A stretch of DNA of 64,000 nt from Erythrobacter sp. NAP1. GTDB lineage: Bacteria > Pseudomonadota > Alphaproteobacteria > Sphingomonadales > Sphingomonadaceae. The stretch lies in NCBI RefSeq assembly GCF_000152865.1, contig NZ_CH672390.1, positions 1,930,474 through 1,994,473 of the forward strand, in the 5' to 3' direction. Shown here piece by piece: positions 26,592 through 35,105 of this stretch (position 1 is its first letter; every line of letters begins with the position of its first letter). The notes beneath the pieces are model-generated. The model was not told the DNA's origin, made no database searches, and saw nothing but the letters and a program-made list of their open reading frames with translations. A program made the translations under genes and the position numbers.

Positions 26592-29500
26592 TCAGCGTGA
26601 GCTGTAAGCGATCTCGTCCGTCTCTTCGCGCTCGGCGTCCATGCCAGCGCTGCGGCGCCATACGCTGTTGCGCCCGACCCAGCGGCTCATGTCGACCTCG
26701 TCAGTTACGCGGTACGGCACGCCCGAGCGGGTGATGAAGAGCTTCTCCATCTCCTCGCGCGTGAAGGGCCGCGAGCCGAGCCTGCCGAAGACTGCCATCT
26801 GGCCGCCCGTCTCATCCACCGCGCGGTCGCGGTCGAGGCCCTTGGAAAGCGCAATCGCAGGCGATGGTGTTTTCGCATAGGCGATGAGTTCGGGCATCGG
26901 CGCAGGGCTGAAGCCGTAGAAGTTGCGCTGGCTGTCGGGCGAGGTCAGTTGGAGAACTTTCATCCCGTTCACCCCGTCCGCGACGTAAGCGAACAGCGAG
27001 GCATTGGTCGAACCGACCACCACGTCCTCCGCATCGTTGAGCGTCCCGTCGAGCGTCACCTGCTGGTAAAGCTTGGGCGCACGCGGGTTGGTCACGTTGA
27101 AGATCATCAAACCGTCGCCCTTCGCCGCGACATAGGCATAGGTGCGCGCGACGTAGATCCGGCGGGCATCCGCGATCGGATAGGTCGCCTCGGGAACCGC
27201 GACGGGATCGTCCATTTTGGTCACGTCGAAGACTTTCAGGCCTTCCGCATCAGTCACCCAAAGATAACGGAACTGGATCGTCGTCGCGCGGGCGTCGGTC
27301 ATCGGGATGACCTTGGTCACGCGCGGGGCGAGGCAGCTTTCCGCCGGGTTTTCGGGATCGACTTCGCACTCATCGCGCCAGGCGGTCGCCGGATCGTCGG
27401 CGATATCCTTGGGCAGGTAGACCACGACCAGCCCTGCATCGGCAGTGATGTAGGCATAATCGCCTGCGAGCGTAATGTGTTTCGCGCCGGTCAGAACACC
27501 GTCCGGGTTCCACGCATCTGAGCCATCGGGGAAGATCGCGCGCTCGAAGAAGTTGTCGCGGAATTCGCCGTCGGCCAGCGTGTTGACGTCGACTGCGATC
27601 AGGCCTTCGACGCTGTCGGTGATGAATGCGTAGTCATAGACCGGACTAAACGCCTGCTCCTGATTGACTTCGCGCATCTGGGCGGTGTTGCGCTCAGGCG
27701 CGATTGGCTGGTTGGTAGCAACCGCCATGCAGGTCGCGTCTTCGGTGTCGACATGTGTATCGTGGCCGAGCGGCGAGAACGGCGCGGTGATGATGCGTTC
27801 CGAGATGCCCTTGTTCCCGATCGAGGCGATGTCATAGGCGCGGAAACCGCCCCGCCCTTCGGCGACGAACAGATATTCGCCGCGCATCTGAAGGCAGCCG
27901 ACGCGGTCGCGCGTGCCTTCGTGGACGTTGACGAATTCCTCGAACGGCTTGGTCTCGCCCGAATAGTCATCATCGAACGCTTCGCCGCGCACCCAGTTCT
28001 TGAGCTCACGCCCATTGTCCTCGACGTGGCGGCGCCAATAGTCGGGATAGGAATAGCGGTGGAGGTAGGAACCGAGCACCGCTTGCGGCTCGTCATATTC
28101 GGTGACGCGAATGGCGTTGATGCCGCCTTCGAGGCCGGTGAAGGCGTGCATCCCGACAAAGTTCACATAATTCGTGCCGAGCAGCAGCAGCTGCGCCATG
28201 ATCGCATTGTTGTCCTCTGCTTGTGAGAGGTGGCAATCGGTGCAGGTCTTCGTCTCGTTTAGACGGACCGTGTGCGGGAAGTGCGGTGCGAAGGCTTGCG
28301 AAGAGAAGCCAACCGCGCTGATCGGCGGCTGCTGCACGTAGATGCGCTCGCGGTTGATGTTGGTCGAGGACAGGATCAGCGCCGAAGACGACCGGATCGG
28401 AGCGGTCTGGTTGCCCTTGGTCGTCTGGTGCACGCCAAGCTGGAACATCTGGTCGCGCGCAACCTGCGGGTTGTAGGTCGCAAAGTTTCGCGTCTCGCCA
28501 CCTTCGTAGCGGTGCGACTTGGTCTTCCAGTTTGCCTCGATCGGCAGGTGACAGCCGCCGCACGATGTCGTCCAGGAAAGGTGGCAGGTGAAACATGCCA
28601 TTTCCGGATCGCGGTGGGCGCGGTCTTCCTCGGCAATGCCGGGGCCGAATTCATAGCGGCCGGTTTCGCCGCCATATTTGCTCATCAGCTTCGAGCGGGC
28701 CGAGCGGTCGTTGAAGCATGCGCCGTTCGAGGTGCTGCCTTCGTTGTCGCAGGCCGGAAGCTCGGGATTGACCGAGTCCTTGGTGAGGCTGACCTGCCAT
28801 TCGAGCTCCGGATCGACGAGGCTGCGCTGGATCAGGATGCGGTGGCCGTTGTCGTCTTCTTTCCACTCGAAGCGGCGCTGGCCGTCCGGGTTGCGAAGGA
28901 GCGCGAGATTGTGGCCTTCGGGCGGTGCGGCAGGGCCGCTGGTGCGCAGCGTCGGGTAAGCATCGGCGGTGCCGTGGCAGTCCTTGCACCCGATCTCGAT
29001 CGCGTTGGCGACTTCGCCGTAGATGAGGCCGTTGCCGTGGGTGTCCTGTTCGAAGTGACAGTCGACACACTGCATCCCAGCCTCGGCGTGGATCGACATC
29101 ATGTGGACCGCGACGCCGGGATTGTTGGTGTCGTTTTCAGCCGGGTTCTTCTCAACCTCGACGAAGAGTTCCTCGCCATCCTTGCGCCAGCGCTGGCGCC
29201 AGCGGTCCTGGTGGTAGGCGAATTCCTCAGCGCTGTCGGTTTCCGGATCGCCGGGGCGCAGGATGTTGCCTTCGGCATCGAGCAGATTGCCTTCGCGGTC
29301 GCGCTTGAAAATGCCGCGGAAGTTCCAGCCATGGCCGTGATAGTCGGCAAACTGGGTGTGCTCTAGCTCCGGGTTGAGCTCATAGACGTTGCGCAGGAAG
29401 TCGAGGTTCGCCCACATACCGCGAGCGGCAGCGCCTTCAGGGTTGCGATCCATGATGGCGCGCACTTCCTCGGCGGTGGGGAAGCGTTGTTCCTTGTAGA

Positions 29501-31103
29501 ATGCCTCGTAATCCTCGTCGCTCATGCCATGCGGGCGCGGGGTGGTGTTTTCGGGACCCGACCACATGAAAGGCGCGTCGCTCTCGTAATCCCACATCGT
29601 GTAGCCGAGATACGAGTTCAGGAAGATGTTGGGCTGGTGCATGTGGCAGTTCATGCACTGCGCGGTCGGGATCGAGCGGGTGAAGACGTGGCGGATCGGG
29701 TGACCGCTTTCGCGCGTTGGTTCGTCCGAATGCGTGTCGTGACCGTCGCCATAGGGATCGTCGCCTGGCCCCTTCAGCGCGCCGTGGCCGTCGGTGTAGT
29801 CACCACCATGGTCATCGCCGTGGCCGTTACCGTCATAGCCTTCGCCAGGAATGCGCCCGCCGTAGCCCGCGCTCTCGCGGGAGTAGCACTGGGCCGCAGC
29901 GGCGGCGTTGGCGTTGGCAACCGGGTTGATGCAGGGATCAACCGTCTGCGTCTGCCCGTCGCGGCCATATTGCGCGTAAGTGAGGCTGTGACGCGGCTCA
30001 CGGTCGTTGGCATAGACCACGTGGCAGCTTGCGCAGCCCGAGTGACGATAGTCGCCCGGCTGGTCGTTCGTGCCCATGAACCAGGTGAACGGGTCGTTGA
30101 GGCGGGTCTTGTGAATGTTCAAGGCCGGGATCGCGACGCGAAGGCCGGTGCCGGGACCACGGTTCGACTGCTTGAGGTCTGGACGGCCCGGTTCCTCGAG
30201 GCGCTGGATCAGGCCGGTCGGGCTTGGCAGGCCGATTTCGGGGAACTGCGAGTTGATTGTGCGCCCGCCGCGTTCAAACACGCGGAAGACGTCGGCAGGC
30301 GGGATCACGTGCCATGTCGGCAGCGGGTAAAGCTGGCCGAGCACGCCGCGCGCCTCTTGAGCCTCGGAAAGCGTGCCGTCTTCGCCATAGCCGGGCGAGG
30401 AAATGACATTGGCAACACCCGAGATCGTCGCCGGGTCTCCCGAGCGGGTGTAGGCTTCGCCAAGGATGTAATTCTTGAAGGGCAGAATGCCGTTATTGTA
30501 CGTCGCCCCGCCCCACAGCATTGCGCCGGTTGCCATGATCGAACGTTCGGCGGCTTCGATCGACTGGATGTGGCACGAACCGCATGCCTCGCGCGCCACG
30601 CGGTAGTCCGAGGGGTTCACGAACTTCACAAACTCCGGCGATTCCTTGTTGAGCAGCGCATAGGAGCGCTTGGGGTTCGCCGATGAGGGGGCGTGCCAGC
30701 TGTCTGGATATTTGGGCAGAACGTGTGCAGCATCGCGCGCGGCTGCGTAATCAGGATGGTCGTATGGCAGCGCGGGATTGCCTTCGACGCCTGCGTTACC
30801 GCCGTGACAGTCGGTGCAGCCCAGCACGACAGCAGGCGTTTCGTGCATCGTCGCCGCATCGCTTGCCTTGTGGCAGGTCTTGCAGCCCATTGATTTTGCA
30901 TCGGCCTCGGCCTGCGACTGCCGCGCAGGAGCGGGCGGCGCGAGCACGCCTGCGTCCTTGTAATTGCGATAGACCGGCTTTTCCTCTGCCGCCGCAAATC
31001 CGGTCGACTGGAACACCGATACGCCAAGCATCATCACGGCAAGCGCAAAAAGCGCCTGAGCAGGTGAAATGAGGCCTCGTAGCGAGATGAGTTTGCCAAG
31101 CAT
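26592..31103 (-). CDS. Giant exported decaheme cytochrome c with C-terminal beta-propeller
   Basis: A 1503-residue protein with an N-terminal signal or anchor at about residues 12-38. Ten CxxCH sites lie between about residues 72 and 955: CKTCH, CTDCH, CGSCH, CASCH, CMNCH, CVDCH, CKDCH, CFTCH, CGGCH and CTDCH. A Gly/Asp/His-rich stretch (about 415-466) lies between sites 4 and 5. From about residue 1000 to 1400 there are at least six repeats of the form YxYVaDgxGLxVfDVt, an LVIVD-type beta-propeller. It starts with a 1-nt overlap (TGATG) after the outer-membrane barrel gene. The size, heme number and partner recall MtrC/OmcA-type outer cytochromes, but no homology to them is claimed. It may be periplasmic or exposed at the surface. 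Confidence 0.87.
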   Translation of the reverse strand: MLGKLISLRGLISPAQALFALAVMMLGVSVFQSTGFAAAEEKPVYRNYKDAGVLAPPAPARQSQAEADAKSMGCKTCHKASDAATMHETPAVVLGCTDCHGGNAGVEGNPALPYDHPDYAAARDAAHVLPKYPDSWHAPSSANPKRSYALLNKESPEFVKFVNPSDYRVAREACGSCHIQSIEAAERSIMATGAMLWGGATYNNGILPFKNYILGEAYTRSGDPATISGVANVISSPGYGEDGTLSEAQEARGVLGQLYPLPTWHVIPPADVFRVFERGGRTINSQFPEIGLPSPTGLIQRLEEPGRPDLKQSNRGPGTGLRVAIPALNIHKTRLNDPFTWFMGTNDQPGDYRHSGCASCHVVYANDREPRHSLTYAQYGRDGQTQTVDPCINPVANANAAAAAQCYSRESAGYGGRIPGEGYDGNGHGDDHGGDYTDGHGALKGPGDDPYGDGHDTHSDEPTRESGHPIRHVFTRSIPTAQCMNCHMHQPNIFLNSYLGYTMWDYESDAPFMWSGPENTTPRPHGMSDEDYEAFYKEQRFPTAEEVRAIMDRNPEGAAARGMWANLDFLRNVYELNPELEHTQFADYHGHGWNFRGIFKRDREGNLLDAEGNILRPGDPETDSAEEFAYHQDRWRQRWRKDGEELFVEVEKNPAENDTNNPGVAVHMMSIHAEAGMQCVDCHFEQDTHGNGLIYGEVANAIEIGCKDCHGTADAYPTLRTSGPAAPPEGHNLALLRNPDGQRRFEWKEDDNGHRILIQRSLVDPELEWQVSLTKDSVNPELPACDNEGSTSNGACFNDRSARSKLMSKYGGETGRYEFGPGIAEEDRAHRDPEMACFTCHLSWTTSCGGCHLPIEANWKTKSHRYEGGETRNFATYNPQVARDQMFQLGVHQTTKGNQTAPIRSSSALILSSTNINRERIYVQQPPISAVGFSSQAFAPHFPHTVRLNETKTCTDCHLSQAEDNNAIMAQLLLLGTNYVNFVGMHAFTGLEGGINAIRVTEYDEPQAVLGSYLHRYSYPDYWRRHVEDNGRELKNWVRGEAFDDDYSGETKPFEEFVNVHEGTRDRVGCLQMRGEYLFVAEGRGGFRAYDIASIGNKGISERIITAPFSPLGHDTHVDTEDATCMAVATNQPIAPERNTAQMREVNQEQAFSPVYDYAFITDSVEGLIAVDVNTLADGEFRDNFFERAIFPDGSDAWNPDGVLTGAKHITLAGDYAYITADAGLVVVYLPKDIADDPATAWRDECEVDPENPAESCLAPRVTKVIPMTDARATTIQFRYLWVTDAEGLKVFDVTKMDDPVAVPEATYPIADARRIYVARTYAYVAAKGDGLMIFNVTNPRAPKLYQQVTLDGTLNDAEDVVVGSTNASLFAYVADGVNGMKVLQLTSPDSQRNFYGFSPAPMPELIAYAKTPSPAIALSKGLDRDRAVDETGGQMAVFGRLGSRPFTREEMEKLFITRSGVPYRVTDEVDMSRWVGRNSVWRRSAGMDAEREETDEIAYSSR

Positions 31104-33106
31104 CAGTAGGTCAACGTCACGTTTGCGAGGATCGAGTAATACTCATCCTGGTTGCCGAGATTGTCGAACAGGTCCTTGAACCCGTCGCCCGAAAGGAGCG
31201 CTGCGCCCGACAGGCGGAAAACGATGTTCTGGTTGGCTTTGGGCCGCCAGATGGCCGAGGCCGAAAGGTCATAGCCAATCTCGCTCGGGATCGATCCTTC
31301 GACACGCAAAGCCTCGAGCGAGGAGGTGTTTTCGAACCAGAGGTGATTGGCGTTCGCGCTGAGGCGGAATTCCGGCGTCAGGTCAAAGTCCGCGCCAACG
31401 CCGACCAGCCACAGGCCCGGATTGTTGAAGTTCGACTGCCCCTGCTCTTTCGAGGAGCGCAGGTTGTTGAGGATGCCGTTACGGCCGTTAACCGCAACCG
31501 CGCGGCCTCCGCCTGCGAACGGGATCGTCTGCCTGATCCAGTAGGAGGTGTCAGCGCCTGCAAAGACCGGGTTTTCGAAGATCGCGTCGAACCCGCCCTC
31601 TGTGTCGTCATAGGGATCGCTGTCGCCGCTCTGGAAAGCGCCCGACAGGCGGAAACGCGCCCAGTCGCGGTCGTAGCTGAGCTCTACGGCAGCAAACTGC
31701 GCGTTGATGTCGGCCTTTTCGCCGGTGAAGAAGTTGTTGCGATCCTCACCCAGCGCCCAATAGGCGCTGCCCGTGATGTTGATGCGCCCAATGCGGCCAT
31801 CAACGTTGTAGCCGAGATAGAACACATCGTAATCGCGCCCGCGAATATCGCCGAGCAGCGCCGGGCGGACCGGGAAGCCGTTATCGTCGATCTCGATATC
31901 GTTGCCCTCGCGGTTGCGGTTGTAGGCAAAGGTGATCTGGCTGGTCAGCGCCGGGATCAGGAAATCCTGACGATAGGCGTTGGCGATGAAAACGAAATCG
32001 TCGCGCGGTTCCTGCACGACCGAGTTCAGACCGCTGTTCGTGTCCTTCTCAAGCCGCCAGAACGCGCCGAGGTTGAACTGGAAACGGTTGTTGTCGCGGT
32101 TGCCGAACAGCCGCACGCCAAGCTGCTGATCGTTGAACAGGAACCCGCGGAAATCGGCCTGGAACGGCTGGATGCCGGCGCGGATCGAGATGAAGTCAAA
32201 CCGATCGGTGTCGAGCGGGGTGAAGTGATAGTCGACGAACAATTCCTGGACGCCCAGGAAATGGTCGAGACGGTCGGTCCCCTTCGACGGCTCAACAAAC
32301 AGAACGCGCCGCTCGGGCACGTCGACATAGTTCACATTGTAGGCAAGCGTGACGCGGTATTCGACCGAGGGCGGCTGGTAGGCGGTGTTGCCCTTGAGCA
32401 GCGCTGCGCCGACGATGAAAGTCTGTGACAGGACGGTCGAGAAATCGTTGCCGAACACATCGAGCCGGTCCGGGTCTTCGGTCGTCTGAACGCCGACGGG
32501 GATCGGGAATGTGCGCGGCTCGTAAACCGTGTCGCTGATCGCGTTCAGGACAAAGAACCACTTGCCCGGCGATTTCAGGCCGAGAAACTTCGGCGTCCCG
32601 CAAGGCGCACTGCCATAGGGCGGCTCTTCGCCCGCTGCCTCTGCCGCTTCGCGAAGGCGGCGGCGGCGTTCCTGCTCGTCCTCGGTCGGGATGCAGATCG
32701 GCCGGTCGCCCTTGTAGGTGTTCTGCGCGTAGGGATCGAAGAAGTCTTCCTCGACCACGCCAAGCGATTCAATCAGACGCCAGCGATCCGGGATCGGCAC
32801 CTGCGAGGGATCGAAAGCCTGCGGCGGCGGGGCACGCACGGCGCCCTCGTTCACCTGTATTACCTCTTCGGGAAGCTCTTCGTTGAAGCCGGGACGCTCG
32901 CGCCCTTCGAGGATTTGCCGGTCGAGATCCTCACCCTCTTCGCGCGCGGTGGTGTTGAGGCCTTCGCCTACGCTTCGATTGTGATCCTGCTCCTGCCCCT
33001 GGCTCTGTTCGGGCTCAGGCGGCTGCTCCTGCTGCACGCCGCCACCGGAGTCCTGCGCCATTGGCTGCGAGAGGATAACGAGCGGGAGAAGCGAGAAGGC
33101 CGACAT
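31103..33106 (-). CDS. Outer membrane beta-barrel partner of the decaheme protein
   Basis: A 667-residue exported protein. The signal peptide is about residues 1-17 (MSAFSLLPLVILSQPMAQD). A Gln/Glu/Pro-rich disordered segment follows (about 18-110), then a stretch with two Cys (PICIPTED and APCGTPK). The remaining 480 residues show alternating amphipathic strands with many aromatic and acidic turns, ending in ILANVTLTY, a typical barrel C-terminus. No named porin family was recognised. Its stop overlaps the start of the decaheme gene and it follows the HbpS-like lipoprotein gene by 2 nt. By context it may be the porin sleeve or docking barrel of a porin-cytochrome complex. Confidence 0.78.
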   Translation of the reverse strand: MSAFSLLPLVILSQPMAQDSGGGVQQEQPPEPEQSQGQEQDHNRSVGEGLNTTAREEGEDLDRQILEGRERPGFNEELPEEVIQVNEGAVRAPPPQAFDPSQVPIPDRWRLIESLGVVEEDFFDPYAQNTYKGDRPICIPTEDEQERRRRLREAAEAAGEEPPYGSAPCGTPKFLGLKSPGKWFFVLNAISDTVYEPRTFPIPVGVQTTEDPDRLDVFGNDFSTVLSQTFIVGAALLKGNTAYQPPSVEYRVTLAYNVNYVDVPERRVLFVEPSKGTDRLDHFLGVQELFVDYHFTPLDTDRFDFISIRAGIQPFQADFRGFLFNDQQLGVRLFGNRDNNRFQFNLGAFWRLEKDTNSGLNSVVQEPRDDFVFIANAYRQDFLIPALTSQITFAYNRNREGNDIEIDDNGFPVRPALLGDIRGRDYDVFYLGYNVDGRIGRINITGSAYWALGEDRNNFFTGEKADINAQFAAVELSYDRDWARFRLSGAFQSGDSDPYDDTEGGFDAIFENPVFAGADTSYWIRQTIPFAGGGRAVAVNGRNGILNNLRSSKEQGQSNFNNPGLWLVGVGADFDLTPEFRLSANANHLWFENTSSLEALRVEGSIPSEIGYDLSASAIWRPKANQNIVFRLSGAALLSGDGFKDLFDNLGNQDEYYSILANVTLTY

Positions 33107-33108
33107 CG

Positions 33109-35103
33109 TTACAGCCCCTCACACACGTTCTGTGTCGGATCATCGAGGAACGGCGCGAACGGGCAGTTCACGTAGCGCAGCCGAACCTGCCGCCCGGCGA
33201 CATTCACGACGATGCGGTCCGCGCGGATCTCGTTGGGCGCGTTGTTGATCGAGCCGGTGCGCACCCCTGCATTGTGAAGGCCGAGGAAGCTGACCATGTC
33301 ATCCTGATCGATACCGTCGCCCGAAACCCCGATACCGCCAATCAGCTGGCCGCCGCGATAGATCGGGACCGAGCCGGGGAAGATCTGGATGCCGTTGGAA
33401 ATGCGCGGCGTGCCTTGCGAAGTGTTGGGCAGCCCTGTGCAGGCGCGCGGCGTATCGGGCTGTGTCCCGTTGCTCACAATAAAGCCCGCGTGCTGGAAGA
33501 TGTTTCCGGCAACTAGCGTCAGCTGAAGCCCAGTCGCGAACGGGCTGAATGTTTGCGGATCCTCAACCGAGAGGGGCCCTGCGATCGGGCCGACTTCGCC
33601 ATCCGGGAAATAGGGACGCGCAAGGTTGCCGCCCGAACGGTCTGCAAAGGCGAATGTCCCGGTCAGGGCATTGGGATCGCCGAGAAAGTCGCGCACCCGC
33701 TGCACCACTGCCGCCACTTCGGGCGGAGCTGCCGAGAAGTCCTGCGCGGCAATCGGGTTCGAGAAAAGCGCCGCGGTGCGCGCCTTTTGCAGCGACACAT
33801 CGGTGCCGAAAATCGGCCCGTCAGGGCTGCGGACGATGCCGAGGATCTGGCCGTTCGTGTCGACCACGCTGATCGTCGCCTGCATCCGGCTGTCGAGCGG
33901 GCGACGGATCTGTGCGCGAGCGCGGCTCAATACAACAAACGCTTCTTCGAGAACCGCGCGAACCTCGCTCGCCGTCAGGGGCTGGCTAACCAAAGTGCCA
34001 TCGGTCCCGGCGCGGATCGGATAGCGGTTGTTGCCGTTTCCATCGGTAAGGACAAAGGCGTCGGGGTTGGAAAATTCGGCGCGGGTCGAGGCCCGGATGC
34101 CGCTTGCCTCGGTGCCGTATGCAGTGCCTGCGCGAATGTTGCCGTCAGTATAGCCCGCGACTGGAATCAGCCCGCCGCCCGGACCGTTTACCGCCGCAAA
34201 ATTCGTCTGGAGCGGAGACAGCTGGTCGAAACGCGCATCAACATAGCGAAGCGCTGTTCCGTCGACATTGATGCGGTTGGCGCGGATCGTTTCGGGTGCG
34301 GCGAAGCCCTGCGTCCCGGCGAGCGCTGCGAATTCTTCGGAATCGTTGTCGACATCGAGAATGTTGGCATCGAAGCCGTAATTGCCATCGCCTTCCACCC
34401 CGATCCCGCCGACGATCACGCCGTTCTTGTATATCGGAAGCCCGCCTGAATCGGCTGCAAGGCCAAGCGGCGAACGCTTGGGTCCGATAAAGGCCCCAGG
34501 CCCGCCCGATGCCGAAAAGCGCTCGCTAAGGTCGGAGCACGGAAGCTGGCTGAACTGCACGCCGAACAGCGGGCCGCTTTCAAGCCCCACCGTGGTCGGG
34601 GCAGGCGGAAAGTGTTCTTGCACGATCTGGCTTGCCGTGCGGGTCGAAAACGCATTGCCGCCGCTCGACAGATATGCGCCGGTGACGGCCTTTGCGATGG
34701 CCGCTGCTGAAGAGGGAACGTCAACGCCCTGAAGACCGATCCCTGCGCCCGGTGCTGCCGTGCCGCCAATCTGATTGAGGCTAACCTGCGTTGTGCCCGG
34801 TGCGCCTGCCATCTGGAACACGGCGAGTACATTGCCCACGCGGTCGGTGACAGCGATCGTCGATGGAATGCCGCGCGCGCTCGCCTCACCTGCGGCCTGG
34901 GCGATGATCTGCTGAACTTCGCCGACCGAGAGGCTTTCCTGCGCTGGAAAGTTGAAGAGTTGCCCCTGCGGTGGAGGCGGCGGTGGTGGAGGTGGCGGCG
35001 GATTACCGCCCGTGCCCCCGCCGCCGGGAGCGGAGTCCCCACCGCCACAGGCGGCCAGCACCAGAAGCGGTGCACCTGCCAGAACTTTCCATCCCCCCGC
35101 CAT
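33109..35103 (-). CDS. Lipoprotein with two GlcG/HbpS heme-binding-type domains
   Basis: A 664-residue lipoprotein. The lipobox LAAC places the lipidated Cys at residue 19; a Gly-rich stretch and an eleven-proline run (residues 35-45) form a linker. Two copies of a GlcG/HbpS (DUF336) domain follow. The first has SVGEVQQIIAQAAGEASARG and AIAKAVTGAYLSSGGNAFSTRTASQ; the second begins near LTASEVRAVLEEAFVVLSRARAQI and ends with a YRGGQLIGGIGVSGDGIDQDD block matching the YKNGVIVGGIGVEGDG block of the first. HbpS-type domains bind heme or corrinoids and sense redox. Here the protein is probably outer-membrane anchored, within the cytochrome operon (2-nt gaps on both sides). Confidence 0.82.
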   Translation of the reverse strand: MAGGWKVLAGAPLLVLAACGGGDSAPGGGGTGGNPPPPPPPPPPPQGQLFNFPAQESLSVGEVQQIIAQAAGEASARGIPSTIAVTDRVGNVLAVFQMAGAPGTTQVSLNQIGGTAAPGAGIGLQGVDVPSSAAAIAKAVTGAYLSSGGNAFSTRTASQIVQEHFPPAPTTVGLESGPLFGVQFSQLPCSDLSERFSASGGPGAFIGPKRSPLGLAADSGGLPIYKNGVIVGGIGVEGDGNYGFDANILDVDNDSEEFAALAGTQGFAAPETIRANRINVDGTALRYVDARFDQLSPLQTNFAAVNGPGGGLIPVAGYTDGNIRAGTAYGTEASGIRASTRAEFSNPDAFVLTDGNGNNRYPIRAGTDGTLVSQPLTASEVRAVLEEAFVVLSRARAQIRRPLDSRMQATISVVDTNGQILGIVRSPDGPIFGTDVSLQKARTAALFSNPIAAQDFSAAPPEVAAVVQRVRDFLGDPNALTGTFAFADRSGGNLARPYFPDGEVGPIAGPLSVEDPQTFSPFATGLQLTLVAGNIFQHAGFIVSNGTQPDTPRACTGLPNTSQGTPRISNGIQIFPGSVPIYRGGQLIGGIGVSGDGIDQDDMVSFLGLHNAGVRTGSINNAPNEIRADRIVVNVAGRQVRLRYVNCPFAPFLDDPTQNVCEGL

Positions 35104-35105
35104 GG

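Noticed and set aside
29487-30686. A 399-codon plus-strand open frame inside the decaheme gene
   Set aside because: The opposite strand encodes heme motifs in the correct frame; the antisense translation is Val/Arg/Ala-rich with no domain.
34980-35012. A GGTGGAGGCGG-type simple repeat as a possible mobile or regulatory repeat
   Set aside because: It is the codon run for the eleven-proline linker of the HbpS lipoprotein and explained by coding.
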